A DNA stretch of 64,000 bases from Kordia aestuariivivens (lineage in GTDB: Bacteria; Bacteroidota; Bacteroidia; Flavobacteriales; Flavobacteriaceae), in the NCBI RefSeq assembly GCF_014397005.1, contig NZ_JACGWS010000011.1:1-64000 (forward strand). The letters run 5' to 3'. The notes beneath the pieces were generated by a model. The model was not told the DNA's origin. It made no database searches and was given only the letters and a program-made list of their open reading frames with translations. Positions 8,271-17,469 of this stretch are shown one piece after another. Position 1 is the stretch's first letter, and each line of letters starts with the position of its first letter. The position numbers were made by a program, and so were the translations under genes.

Positions 8271-8912
8271 TTGAAAACATATTCCGTTGCCATCGTAGAA
8301 GATCATGTATTATTATCACAAGCCATTGGCGGCTTAGTCGATTCGTTTGATCGTTTTAAGGTAAGTTATTTGTGTAAAAATGGAAAAGAACTTATCACAC
8401 GCTTGGAAGAAAATTCAAATGCACCAGATATCGTTCTCATGGATATCAATATGCCTATCATGAATGGTATTGAAACCACAACCTGGATTACGGAACATTT
8501 TCCAAATATAGATGTCATTGGACTTTCTATTGAAGAAGACGAACGTACCATTATTCAAATGTTGCGCGCTGGTGCAAAAGGATATTTGATGAAAGATGTC
8601 GAAAAAAGTGTCTTAGAAATGGCGCTAAACGAAGTGATTACAAATGGTTTTTACCATTCCAAACATGTTACTAACATTTTGATTGGTTCGTTAAACGGAA
8701 AAGGAAATAGTGGCGCAAAACTGAAGGAGAATGAAATTTCCTTTATGAAGTTGGTGTGTACGGAAATGACGTATAAACAAATTGCAGATCAAATGTGTTT
8801 GAGTCCTAAAACAATTGATGGATATCGCGATGCATTATTTGAAAAACTACACGTAAAAAATAGAATCGGACTCGTTATTTACGCGATTAAGAATAAAATA
8901 TATTTACCGTAG
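8271..8912 (+). CDS. NarL/FixJ-family response regulator
   Basis: A 213-residue protein with an N-terminal receiver domain (acid pair E10/D11, phosphoacceptor D58 in LMDINMP, conserved K in GYLMKD near 108) and a C-terminal LuxR-type helix-turn-helix (about 148-213, with MTYKQIADQMCLSPKTIDGY). It is the partner of the kinase just upstream. The start is a TTG, since no ATG is available before the receiver core. Target genes are unknown; the preceding lipoprotein genes are natural candidates. No terminator is evident before the convergent gene. Confidence 0.92.
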   Translation: MKTYSVAIVEDHVLLSQAIGGLVDSFDRFKVSYLCKNGKELITRLEENSNAPDIVLMDINMPIMNGIETTTWITEHFPNIDVIGLSIEEDERTIIQMLRAGAKGYLMKDVEKSVLEMALNEVITNGFYHSKHVTNILIGSLNGKGNSGAKLKENEISFMKLVCTEMTYKQIADQMCLSPKTIDGYRDALFEKLHVKNRIGLVIYAIKNKIYLP

Positions 8913-8926
8913 ACTGACTGTTTTTG

Positions 8927-8996
8927 GTTGCTAGTTGTTGGTTATTAGTTGTTTGCAATACTCTAAACTCATAAACCATTAAACTTATAAACTAAC
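8927..8996. repeat. Second degenerate heptad-periodic stretch
   Basis: Between convergent genes, seven-base-spaced words (CTAGTTG, TTAGTTG, AACCATT, TAAACTA) echo those at 8158-8268, including the shared string ATAAACCATTAAAC. No gene is seen. Confidence 0.5.
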
Positions 8997-10460
8997 TTAC
9001 GATTTCTTCTGCAATGAGACTTCGCTATACTTGGCGTTGATATTAATCTCACTGCCTGTATTATTTGCCTTTTGAAATCCACGAACAATCGTATTGAACT
9101 GCGTTTTATTTTCAGTTCCAATCACACTTTCAGGATAGCTAATCTTAGAATTTGAACCGATGTAATACAACTTAAACGCGGAAGCGGGCAATTGAATGCG
9201 CGCGTCCGTATTTTCTAAAATGATATCCAAGGTTTTAAAAGTATCACTTACATTATGGATCAATAAGTTGCCAAAGGTTCCACTAATGATTCCCTTCTCT
9301 TCGAGTGTTCCAACACTTACATTGGAAGAATTAGACATCAAATTAATATCATTCACCAATTGTAAATCGACCGTATCAACAAAATTTACTTTCAAAGAAC
9401 CATTATTCCATTTAGTAACATGAACAGGCGCATACGACGATTCTATCGTCGTATTTGCACCATCTATCACATTGGCATACAAAGCTGCGTGAGACAGCTT
9501 TGCATTCATATTTTCGCTAGTGGAAGCTAACGTTACCTCTCCATGACGAACATTGAGTTTTAACTTGGCTTTCTTTGGCATTTTTATTTTGATTGTTTTC
9601 TTTACTTTAAAATGCTTATTTCCAGATGAAATATAGAAAAGACCATCTTTGTTTGCTTTTCCTTGCAGATTCAGTATAGTCGCATTACTTAGATTTGATT
9701 CGTTAATCATTTCTAATTTTTCAAGTAATTCTTCTCTTTGTTCTAATAACTCTTTCGTGTTATATTTTTCAACATCTTTATACACTTTAGCCAATTCTTC
9801 AATTTTTATAACTCTTGAATTGTGTTTTCCTTTATCAGTAACTTCTCTTAGTTTTGCTAATTCTTCTTGATGTTTTTCAAATTCAACTTTCCATTTCTCC
9901 ATACCTTCTTTGAACTTCTTTTCATCAAAACCATCTTTCCATTGCTTTTGCCATTCTTTCATGTACGCTTCGCCATTTTCTTCAAAAGCTTCCATGTCAA
10001 ATTTTATATCTTTCATCGATTCAATGACAATATTTGGTAAATCTGGAATTTTTGCAAGTCCACTAAGCTCAAAATGTAACGGTAGTGATCCATGATCAAT
10101 AACAATTGGATCTGATAATACTGCATACGGACCTGCATTTCCAAACAATGAATTGCTTCCTTTTGAAGTAACTGTTACTTTTTCGCTATTTCCAATGGCT
10201 TTAAAATTCCACTTTTTAAAGTATGCTTCTATTTCTTCTTCGGTTGCATCTTCAATTTCGATCGTAGCTTCAATCTCTACTTTATTCTTGTTCCAAGTAT
10301 CGAATTCAACATCTGCATGCGAAGTATTAATTTCTAAAGTAACATCTTTATTTACCGTAAAAACTTCCTTCTTTGTTCGCTTTTTTGATTGTGAATATCC
10401 AAATGTAATCACTAACAAAGCGATCAATACACATTTGGTAATTTTTGATTTATGCATCAT
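8997..10460 (-). CDS. Exported DUF4097-like (beta-helix adhesin type) protein, paralog 1
   Basis: A 487-residue protein with an N-terminal signal peptide (about 1-24). An early block, VNKDVTLEINTSHADVEFDTWNKN, is typical of the putative adhesin DUF4097 group. A charged, partly coiled-coil middle follows (about 160-260), then a repetitive beta-strand C-terminal half with phrases like LNVRHGEVTLAST and GIISGTFGNLLI. It is the last gene of an operon sigma - anti-sigma-like - this gene, overlapping the upstream gene by 11 bases. It is probably a periplasmic or outer-envelope protein made under control of that sigma factor. It is related in layout to the protein at 13130-14293. The exact role is unknown. 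Confidence 0.8.
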   Translation of the reverse strand: MMHKSKITKCVLIALLVITFGYSQSKKRTKKEVFTVNKDVTLEINTSHADVEFDTWNKNKVEIEATIEIEDATEEEIEAYFKKWNFKAIGNSEKVTVTSKGSNSLFGNAGPYAVLSDPIVIDHGSLPLHFELSGLAKIPDLPNIVIESMKDIKFDMEAFEENGEAYMKEWQKQWKDGFDEKKFKEGMEKWKVEFEKHQEELAKLREVTDKGKHNSRVIKIEELAKVYKDVEKYNTKELLEQREELLEKLEMINESNLSNATILNLQGKANKDGLFYISSGNKHFKVKKTIKIKMPKKAKLKLNVRHGEVTLASTSENMNAKLSHAALYANVIDGANTTIESSYAPVHVTKWNNGSLKVNFVDTVDLQLVNDINLMSNSSNVSVGTLEEKGIISGTFGNLLIHNVSDTFKTLDIILENTDARIQLPASAFKLYYIGSNSKISYPESVIGTENKTQFNTIVRGFQKANNTGSEININAKYSEVSLQKKS

Positions 10461-11034
10461 TTTCTGATTTTTTTAATTCGTTTAACTTTTCCTTTAATTG
10501 GTATAGCAATTTCAGTCTAAATTGTAAATTGTCAATCATCGCATTAATTGTTTGCTCGTTCGGTCCTATTTCTTTCAATTCTTTTTGAAGTACTTTGTGT
10601 TCTTCATTCAATAAAGAAAGTTTTTCCATATAGCTACTAAACAATTGTTTTCCCGCTTCAGAAACTTCTACTTGCGTCAATTCATAGTTTATATTAGCCA
10701 TGTAGTAATCTTCAATCTTCTTTAAATCGGGAGAAATATCACCTAAACTCAACAATTTTTCATCGCTTGATTCGGTATTGTTCTTCACAACAGTCTCATC
10801 TGAAATCAATGGTTTTTGTTGCAATTGCTGATATGCCAAACCACCTAAACTGACGATCAGAATAATAGCTGCCGCAATTTGATACAGTGAAAAAGAACGC
10901 TTTTTCGGCTTACTTTTCTTAGCTGGCAACGCTTTATCCAATCGTTCTAGGAAACGTGCTTCGTGTCCGTCCGACAATTCTTTTTGAATATGCAACGGTT
11001 CAGTTTTCAACAAATCTTTAATATCCTGTCCCAT
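10450..11034 (-). CDS. Single-pass membrane protein, probable anti-sigma factor, paralog 1
   Basis: A 194-residue protein with a cytoplasmic N-terminal part containing the motif GHEARFLERL, one membrane helix at about 50-67 and a periplasmic coiled-coil-like C-terminal half rich in Leu, Glu and Lys. The order after an ECF sigma gene, the 17-base overlap with it and the topology fit a membrane anti-sigma factor. The paralog at 14274-14798 has the same motif (GHRAEFLEKL) and architecture. No zinc-binding HxxxCxxC motif is present, so this would be a non-ZAS type; the role is inferred. Confidence 0.75.
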   Translation of the reverse strand: MGQDIKDLLKTEPLHIQKELSDGHEARFLERLDKALPAKKSKPKKRSFSLYQIAAAIILIVSLGGLAYQQLQQKPLISDETVVKNNTESSDEKLLSLGDISPDLKKIEDYYMANINYELTQVEVSEAGKQLFSSYMEKLSLLNEEHKVLQKELKEIGPNEQTINAMIDNLQFRLKLLYQLKEKLNELKKSENDA

Positions 11035-11563
11035 GATTCTTCTTTTTTAATGCGTGTTGTAATTTCTTTTTCCCTCTTAATAATTGTGTCCGTGATGCGG
11101 TAGTTGAAATATTTAATATTTCTGAAATCTCTTGATGATCATATCCTTCTAATAAAAATAAAATCACTACAACTCGATATTTATCGGGCAAGTTTTCAAT
11201 TTCAGTTTTTACTTCCTCCAACGTAGTTTCATCGCTTGTTTGCCAAGAATCTTCGTCGGCAATCACTTCCAATTGCGCTTCATCAATAGTTACGTAATAC
11301 TGTTGTTTCGCTCGCAATTTGTCAAGACTCTTATTAATGACAATCTTTTTTAGCCAAGCACCAAAACTTACGGTTGCCGTATACTGATCAATCTTTTGAA
11401 ATGCATTGATAAATGCTTCTTGCATTGCATCTTCTGCGTCTTCTGTATGTTTCAAGAATCGATTCGCAACAATAAACATTCCTTCACAATACTGCCTGTA
11501 CAAATGCAGTTGCGCTTTCCTGTCGTTATTCTTACACTTCTCGATGAGCTCAGTTTGAAACAT
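11018..11563 (-). CDS. ECF-type sigma factor, paralog 1
   Basis: A 181-residue sigma-70 family protein. Region 2 at about 10-95 includes EDAEDAMQEAFINAFQKID and FGAWLKKIVINKSLDKL. Region 4 at about 115-175 includes LPDKYRVVVILFLLEGYDHQEIS and a helix-turn-helix. It heads an operon with an anti-sigma-like protein and an exported DUF4097-like protein. It is strikingly similar to the sigma factor at 14795-15346 (shared GYDHQEISEILNI), so the two operons arose by duplication. It probably autoregulates its operon, which I cannot confirm from the sequence. Confidence 0.92.
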   Translation of the reverse strand: MFQTELIEKCKNNDRKAQLHLYRQYCEGMFIVANRFLKHTEDAEDAMQEAFINAFQKIDQYTATVSFGAWLKKIVINKSLDKLRAKQQYYVTIDEAQLEVIADEDSWQTSDETTLEEVKTEIENLPDKYRVVVILFLLEGYDHQEISEILNISTTASRTQLLRGKKKLQHALKKKNHGTGY

Positions 11564-11929
11564 ACTAGCTAGTTGGCCTTTTTGGTGTTGGTTAATTGCT
11601 ATACATCTCTAAAGACGTACTAATTTTTTGAATGTTGCAATAATGTAAAAAAAACGCACCAATTTGATACGTTTTTCTTCTTTTTCTTTTATAATATATT
11701 CGCTTACGCTAGATTTTACAAGGATTGTTAGACTTCTTAGACTCGTTCCCATGTAAGCGGGAATCTCTTAGATTTTTAGACTTTCTTGGATTCCTGCCTT
11801 CGCAGGAATGACAGATCATCGAGCCCGCGAGATAAAGTCTAAAAGCGAAGCGTTCCAAAAGCGAGGCGAGTCCAACAATCTAAGAGCAAAGCGATCCAAA
11901 AGCGAAGCGAGTCCAAGCGCAAAGCGCGT
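11564..11929. other. Gene-free stretch with dispersed repeats
   Basis: This 366-base gap between the two sigma operons contains the intergenic palindrome ATTCCTGCCTTCGCAGGAAT at about 11790-11809, repeated words of the type AAAGCGAAGCGAGTCCAA (11840-11930) and TTAGACTTCTTAGACTCG (11727 on). No open reading frame is credible. Confidence 0.7.
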
Positions 11930-13117
11930 CTAAAAAATCACCAACACTTCCACTTCCCGTTCAGCTTTACTCAATTTCAACCCAATTTTTGCCAATTCTT
12001 CTTTAAAAGAACCTTTTTTCTGAGGATCAAATACAAAATCAATATCTATAAATTCCATATAATTTGTTTCATCAACCACAGGAACAGGACATTCATTTTC
12101 TATATAATCTGCAAAATCGTGCATGCGAACCTTTTTTCCATTGAATTCATATCCTTGAAACACCAAGGAACGTTTTTCAGTTTTCGATTTGAGCGTTTTT
12201 AACTTAGTACGATCAATTACACTTAATACATACACAGAAACCGTACGTTTTTCAAGTTTGGCTTTCACTGCAAAGGTTTCATTCAGTTTTTCAATTCCTT
12301 TTTCATACATTTCATCGCCTGACGTTTCAGTAATCACATCCAAACAGTACTTGTTTTTTGGATCTTTATAGTTATATTTTTCTTCATCAATCTCAAAAAC
12401 TGTTCTGTTATAACTTGTTTTATACAAATGGCGATACATGCTCGGAATCGTCAGATTGATCAATGTTAAACGTCTTCCCTTATAATTTTCATCATTCAAA
12501 TATCCTTTCGAGAAAGATGCTACGCCAGAAATTCCACCTTTTAGTAATACGCGTTCATTTTCATCTTTCCTTAGCGGAAAAGGATCTGCATCGTAATCAA
12601 ACGTGATGTTTTCTTGTTTCAATGGCAACGAAATTGATTTTCCATTTTTTACTTTCTGAATAATTTCTTTCGTGATGTTATCCGTAGATGTAATCGCAAC
12701 TATTTTTCCTTCAGGATTGATGATAATTGCATGCGACAGAATTCTGTACGGAAATAACGCTTCTAATTCTTTTGTCTGTAATCCAAACCAAACTTTGGAA
12801 GGTAAATTGTCAATGAAGCGCTGCAAACGTTCTGGTTTGTCTTCCGCAATTCCAATGACTTGCAAATCCGTTGGAAATTCATCTTGAAATTTGATCAATT
12901 TTTTCATCGCAGGAATGCACGGTCCGCACCAAGTTGCCCAAAAATCAAGAATAATTACTTTTCCTTTTAAGCTTGATAATGAAATGTTTGCACTCGTAGA
13001 ATTCAACAAATTTGTCAATTGAACTTCCGGAATTATATCGCCAATATTTAGTTTCGATTGCGCATACGTTGTGCTTGTCAATGCGAAAAGCATCAACCAA
13101 ATTGTTATTTTTTTCAT
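11930..13117 (-). CDS. TlpA-like thiol-disulfide protein fused to a DUF3738-like C-terminus
   Basis: A 395-residue exported protein with a signal peptide at 1-20 (ending TYAQ). A thioredoxin fold at about 21-165 carries the active site WATWCGPC (Cys64 and Cys67), so it should act as a periplasmic disulfide reductase or oxidoreductase. The C-terminal part (about 175-395) ends with CPVPVVDETNY, then IDIDFVFDP and IGLKLSKAEREVEVLVIF. These match the layout I know for DUF3738 proteins, whose role is unknown. It lies 12 bases downstream of the DUF4097-like gene and is the last gene of the sigma paralog 2 operon. Confidence 0.85.
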   Translation of the reverse strand: MKKITIWLMLFALTSTTYAQSKLNIGDIIPEVQLTNLLNSTSANISLSSLKGKVIILDFWATWCGPCIPAMKKLIKFQDEFPTDLQVIGIAEDKPERLQRFIDNLPSKVWFGLQTKELEALFPYRILSHAIIINPEGKIVAITSTDNITKEIIQKVKNGKSISLPLKQENITFDYDADPFPLRKDENERVLLKGGISGVASFSKGYLNDENYKGRRLTLINLTIPSMYRHLYKTSYNRTVFEIDEEKYNYKDPKNKYCLDVITETSGDEMYEKGIEKLNETFAVKAKLEKRTVSVYVLSVIDRTKLKTLKSKTEKRSLVFQGYEFNGKKVRMHDFADYIENECPVPVVDETNYMEFIDIDFVFDPQKKGSFKEELAKIGLKLSKAEREVEVLVIF

Positions 13118-13129
13118 CTGTTTTTGGTG

Positions 13130-14293
13130 TTATTCGTTGTAAAGAAGCGTAACAAAACCGTGAACTAAATCAAGCTTGAACATGTTTTTTTTCACTTCAG
13201 GAGTGTCTTTTCCACGTGAAAACATTTTAGTTTTTTCGCCGTTTCTGTTGGGTTGCATTACTATTTTCATGCCCTTATCATTCATCACAGCATTGTTTCC
13301 AACAGCTTCCATATAATAATTTTGATTTTTTATAGTGTATAGTTTTATATCTGAATATTCACACATCATGTTGATCGATTCAAAGTTTTTCCCCAAATTA
13401 TGAATTAAAAAATCGCTTTTAAAGTCACTGAATTGTACATTTTTAGTGATTTCTCCAATAATTATTTTTGAAAATTCAGTTTGCATCATTACATTTTCAA
13501 GTTGACCAAATACCCCATGCGTAACATTTTTAAACATATAACCACCACCAATCACTTTTTTGATTTTTATACTTCCATTCCTAAAAGCAATCGAATTATC
13601 TTTATTATTTAACTCTTTAGCAATCAAATTACTTTCTTGAAATGAACCAACAATTGTGTTTGTAAATTTTCCTTCAAAATACACATTAGCGCGATTTACA
13701 TGTAAATTCATGATCATATATGAAGGAATATAGATTTCATAAGTAGCTCGAATACTTTGAATTCCTTTATGGTTACTCGTTTTGATATCTTTTAAAGCAA
13801 CACTATCATTTTTGAATACCATAAAACCTTCCAAATCTTGAAAACCTGTACCGTTTTCAGAAATCATTTTGTTAATATCTGAAACGGTTTTGTACTGATT
13901 TGGTTCATTCTTTTCAGCAAATATATTTTCAATACTAATGTGTCCATCACTAAGTTGGTACGAAAAATTTCCTACGGAAGTTGGGGAAGCATTTTTAATT
14001 TCTAAATAATTTGAATCGCCCATAGTCGTTTGCATCGCAGCATACACAACGATTCCGTTAGAAACATGTTTCTCTTCTTCAGCTGTGTAATTTTTAAAAT
14101 TGATTTCAAAATCTACTTTTACTTCATCTTTGTCCCAAACTTTGAAAGTGACATCAATATTCGTTGTTTCAAAATTAAGCCTAGTATTTTTATCTACCGA
14201 AAAGGTTTTTTGATACTTTTTCTGCGTTTGCGCCATCAGTCCAAACGAACCGATGAAAAGCATAATGACTAAACTATATATTTTTTTGTTCAT
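13130..14293 (-). CDS. Exported DUF4097-like protein, paralog 2
   Basis: A 387-residue protein with a signal peptide (about 1-21, ending LMAQ). The following block FSVDKNTRLNFETTNIDVTFKVWDKDEV parallels the same region of the 8997-10460 protein, and the C-terminal half is repetitive beta strand. It lacks the long charged coiled middle of that paralog. It overlaps the upstream anti-sigma-like gene by 20 bases and precedes the TlpA-DUF3738 gene. It is likely periplasmic or on the envelope surface and regulated by the adjacent sigma factor; the molecular role is unknown. Confidence 0.78.
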   Translation of the reverse strand: MNKKIYSLVIMLFIGSFGLMAQTQKKYQKTFSVDKNTRLNFETTNIDVTFKVWDKDEVKVDFEINFKNYTAEEEKHVSNGIVVYAAMQTTMGDSNYLEIKNASPTSVGNFSYQLSDGHISIENIFAEKNEPNQYKTVSDINKMISENGTGFQDLEGFMVFKNDSVALKDIKTSNHKGIQSIRATYEIYIPSYMIMNLHVNRANVYFEGKFTNTIVGSFQESNLIAKELNNKDNSIAFRNGSIKIKKVIGGGYMFKNVTHGVFGQLENVMMQTEFSKIIIGEITKNVQFSDFKSDFLIHNLGKNFESINMMCEYSDIKLYTIKNQNYYMEAVGNNAVMNDKGMKIVMQPNRNGEKTKMFSRGKDTPEVKKNMFKLDLVHGFVTLLYNE

Positions 14294-14798
14294 CTTGTAA
14301 GCGTTTTAAATGTTGTTGAATTTCCTGTAAAAGCGTCAAACGCATTTGCAAGTTTTTAATCATTTTGTCAAGTGTTGTCAAACTGTTTTTTTCTACTAAA
14401 AAGGCTTGTTTTAATTCTTGATAGGATGCATCCAAATTTTCCAAGCGTTCTTCATACTTTTTAACTAAACTCTCGTCGTTTGCCGTCAGTTGAAATGTTT
14501 CCCATTCCGATGCAATATGTTGTAAATATTCATCTTCAATAGATTTCATTTCGGTAAATAGTGAAGATTGCACAATTGCTGTTTCACCATAATTACTATA
14601 CAGAACAGCGCCAATTCCTAGAAATAATACACATGCTGCAGCAATGCTTTTCCAGTATTGAAATGATTTTGGTTTTGAAGGAATTCCTTCCGTTGTAGCG
14701 AGTTTTTCTAAAAACTCAGCGCGATGTCCTGTTGGCAACGTTGGTGTATCCAAAGTAGCATCGTTTTCGTTTAAAATGTCTTTTATATTTTTTTTCAT
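14274..14798 (-). CDS. Single-pass membrane protein, probable anti-sigma factor, paralog 2
   Basis: A 174-residue protein with an N-terminal cytoplasmic part carrying GHRAEFLEKL, one helix at about 50-66 and a coiled-coil-like periplasmic part. It has the same layout as the protein at 10450-11034, including a basic Leu/Gln-rich C-terminus. Its start overlaps the sigma gene by four bases (ATGA), the classic coupling arrangement. The anti-sigma role is inferred from order, overlap and topology. Confidence 0.75.
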   Translation of the reverse strand: MKKNIKDILNENDATLDTPTLPTGHRAEFLEKLATTEGIPSKPKSFQYWKSIAAACVLFLGIGAVLYSNYGETAIVQSSLFTEMKSIEDEYLQHIASEWETFQLTANDESLVKKYEERLENLDASYQELKQAFLVEKNSLTTLDKMIKNLQMRLTLLQEIQQHLKRLQDEQKNI

Positions 14799-15346
14799 GA
14801 TATTTTATGTTTAAAATGATCATTTAATATGTTCTTAAGCTTTGTTTTTCCGCGCATTAATTGCGTTCTTGAAGTTCGCACAGGAATGTTCAATATTTCT
14901 GAAATTTCTTGATGATCATAGCCTTCAATCAAATAGAGTTTTACAACGTATTTGTAAGTGTCTGGCAATGTGTCAATGACTTGAATGATTTCTTGTTTGC
15001 TAATATCTGAATGTACTTCCCAAGTAGCATCATCGTCAATAATTGTCAAGGTTTGCTCGTTCATTTCTTCATAGACCAACGATCGTTTTTTGAGCGTATC
15101 AATACATTGATTGATGATAATTCGCTTCAACCAAGCGCCAAACGCAACTTCTCCTTTGTATTGTTGCAAGCGTGTAAATGCTTTCAGAAATCCTTCCTGC
15201 ATAACATCTTTGGCATCTTCCCTATTTTGAATGTACCGACAGGTAACACTATACATCGCATCCGCATATAAATCGTAGAGCTTTAGTTGGGCTTTCCGAT
15301 TTCCTTGCATACATTTTTTAAGTATTCCTAAATGCTGTTGGCTCAT
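14795..15346 (-). CDS. ECF-type sigma factor, paralog 2
   Basis: A 183-residue sigma-70 family protein. Region 2 covers about 12-95 (NREDAKDVMQEGFLKAFTRL, FGAWLKRIIINQCID). Region 4 covers about 115-175, with LPDTYKYVVKLYLIEGYDHQEIS and a helix-turn-helix. It heads a four-gene operon: sigma, anti-sigma-like, DUF4097-like, TlpA-DUF3738. It is highly similar to the sigma factor at 11018-11563. The operon runs divergently from meaB. Confidence 0.92.
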   Translation of the reverse strand: MSQQHLGILKKCMQGNRKAQLKLYDLYADAMYSVTCRYIQNREDAKDVMQEGFLKAFTRLQQYKGEVAFGAWLKRIIINQCIDTLKKRSLVYEEMNEQTLTIIDDDATWEVHSDISKQEIIQVIDTLPDTYKYVVKLYLIEGYDHQEISEILNIPVRTSRTQLMRGKTKLKNILNDHFKHKIS

Positions 15347-15673
15347 TTATTTGGTTTGAGTTCTATTTTAAAGACGACATTATTTTTCAAGCGTTTCATT
15401 TTAGTGGAAATTTATTTCAATTTCGCTCAATTTTATTCTCCTAGCCTATTCAAAACTCTGAAAAATATATTGTAATTTCGTTTTTATATCATTTATAGTT
15501 TCAATTTACTGTAAAATAAAATAATGATTTTTTTCTTTATTCAAACTCAAAAATTAAATCATAGCATTAGCTACGGTTTCTTTTTTTAGTGAAGAAGAAG
15601 GGGAAAAAGGGTGTTTTATTACAGTAAATTCAAATGGTAAATGGTATTACAATTTAAAATTATATAAACACAC
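15347..15673. other. Divergent promoter region, no gene
   Basis: This 327-base AT-rich gap separates the sigma paralog 2 operon (minus) from meaB (plus) and must hold both promoters. I see no coding sequence and cannot assign boxes with confidence. Confidence 0.5.
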
Positions 15674-16759
15674 TTGAATTCAAAACCAAAACATACATCT
15701 GCCTTGCATGAAAAAGACGGTATTTCACCACCAGATTTTATCAGCAAAGATTCTGTGGCATCTATTAAAAAGAATAGAAGAAAACAACCTTCTGTAGATG
15801 AATTGGTTACAGGAATTTTGAATCAGGATAAAGTTGCGTTGAGTAGAGCAATTACGCTTGTAGAAAGCAAAAATAATACGCATCTAGCGAAAGCTACTGA
15901 AATTATAGAGAAGTGTTTACCACATGCTAATAAATCGATCCGAATCGGAATTACAGGCGTTCCAGGTGTTGGAAAAAGCACCTTTATTGAAGCGTTTGGA
16001 AAACATTTGACAGGTTTGGGCAAAAAAGTTGCCGTGTTAGCAGTTGATCCAAGTAGTTCAATTTCTAGCGGAAGTATTTTAGGCGATAAAACCCGCATGG
16101 AAGATTTGGTAAAGGACGAAAACGCTTTTATTCGTCCGTCCGCTTCTGGTGATTCGCTTGGTGGTGTTGCCCGAAAAACCCGTGAAACGATTATTTTGTG
16201 TGAAGCCTGTGGTTTTGATACGATTGTGATTGAAACTGTCGGCGTTGGACAAAGTGAAACTGCCGTGCATAGTATGGTGGATTTCTTTTTATTGTTGAAA
16301 TTGGCTGGCGCCGGAGACGAATTGCAAGGAATTAAGCGTGGAATTATTGAAATGGCTGACGCAATTGTGATTAATAAAGCCGATGGCGATAACGTAAAGC
16401 GTGCGCAAATGGCGCGAACCGAATTTAAGCGCGCATTACACTTATATCCGATGAAAGCGTCTGAATGGCTTCCTAAAGTGATTACAGCTTCTGCTTTGAA
16501 ACAAGAAGGAATTGACGATGTTTGGCAACTAATTTCTGAATTTCATAAAACTACAAAAGCAAATAGTTATTTTGAAAATCATAGAAAGCAACAGAATCGT
16601 TTTTGGTTACTACAAACTATTGAAGAACGCTTGAAACATAACTTTTATAATAACTCAAACGTAAAAAAAGTCTTAGACGACTATTTGAAAGCGACTGAAA
16701 ATAGTACAATTTCTCCATTTCATGCGGCACAACAGTTGTTGGAGTTGTTGAATTCTTAA
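15674..16759 (+). CDS. meaB: MeaB/ArgK-type GTPase, chaperone of methylmalonyl-CoA mutase
   Basis: A 361-residue G3E-family GTPase that guards and reloads B12-dependent methylmalonyl-CoA mutase. The P-loop GVPGVGKST lies at 95-103. DPSSSISSGSILGDKTRM, the FIRPSASGDSLGGVARKT block, ETVGVGQSE and NKAD are diagnostic. Start is a TTG at 15674; the next methionine lies beyond the P-loop, so a non-ATG start is needed. The mutase genes are not in this window. It is a single gene, transcribed away from the sigma operon. Confidence 0.95.
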   Translation: MNSKPKHTSALHEKDGISPPDFISKDSVASIKKNRRKQPSVDELVTGILNQDKVALSRAITLVESKNNTHLAKATEIIEKCLPHANKSIRIGITGVPGVGKSTFIEAFGKHLTGLGKKVAVLAVDPSSSISSGSILGDKTRMEDLVKDENAFIRPSASGDSLGGVARKTRETIILCEACGFDTIVIETVGVGQSETAVHSMVDFFLLLKLAGAGDELQGIKRGIIEMADAIVINKADGDNVKRAQMARTEFKRALHLYPMKASEWLPKVITASALKQEGIDDVWQLISEFHKTTKANSYFENHRKQQNRFWLLQTIEERLKHNFYNNSNVKKVLDDYLKATENSTISPFHAAQQLLELLNS

Positions 16760-16799
16760 TATTTTTCGATTAGATAAAGATTAACAAAAAATACACCTT

Positions 16800-17459
16800 T
16801 TAATTACCTTCCTGTTTTATTACATTCTGTTTTTTATTTAATAAAATCTGTTGGTAATTTAATTGAAACTCAATAGCTTTATTGATGGATTCTAATTGTG
16901 GCTTGTTTTCCTTATTATCATCCAAATATTTACTTAAGGCAGTTTGATCGATAACAAGTTTGTTGTCTTTCATTATTACAAAATTGATATTTTCTAAGCC
17001 ATTTAATTTTGCGTTTTTCAAATACTCATTATAAGCTTCTGGTAACTTACTATCTATGCCACCTAAAATTGTTACTGGTTTATCAAGGTTTTGATTTTTG
17101 ACAAATTCTCTTAAATATTCAGGAATTTCGTAGCCATTTCCGTTAAAATAACTTCTGGTTGTTTGGTTTTCGTTTTCCCTAATAACAATTAACTTTTGGC
17201 GCAACTTACGTTCGCAATCCAATATTGCTTTATTCAGTTTTGTTAAAAAATCCTTATGTTCATTTGATAATTTTTGTTCATTAATTACTTTATAAGAATA
17301 TAAATATTTTAATGCATCAACATAGTTTTTATTCTTATATGCATTATTTCCTTTAGTATATAGCTCACTATGGTTATTTGAAGATTGTATAATATGCGAT
17401 GTGAAACCAAACACTATTATTAAAGATATTGGTATAATTATCCATTTAATGTATTTCAT
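16800..17459 (-). CDS. Unknown protein with N-terminal membrane helix and TPR-like segment
   Basis: I do not recognise this 219-residue protein. A membrane helix at about 5-22 is followed by a short TPR-like stretch (SELYTKGNNAYKNKNYVDAL and onward), then a polar alpha-helical region. It should be anchored in the inner membrane with its bulk in the periplasm. It follows the 110-residue membrane protein gene with a 10-base gap, so the two form an operon. Composition is AT-rich and the pair looks accessory. Confidence 0.65.
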   Translation of the reverse strand: MKYIKWIIIPISLIIVFGFTSHIIQSSNNHSELYTKGNNAYKNKNYVDALKYLYSYKVINEQKLSNEHKDFLTKLNKAILDCERKLRQKLIVIRENENQTTRSYFNGNGYEIPEYLREFVKNQNLDKPVTILGGIDSKLPEAYNEYLKNAKLNGLENINFVIMKDNKLVIDQTALSKYLDDNKENKPQLESINKAIEFQLNYQQILLNKKQNVIKQEGN

Positions 17460-17469
17460 AGCTTAGTAT

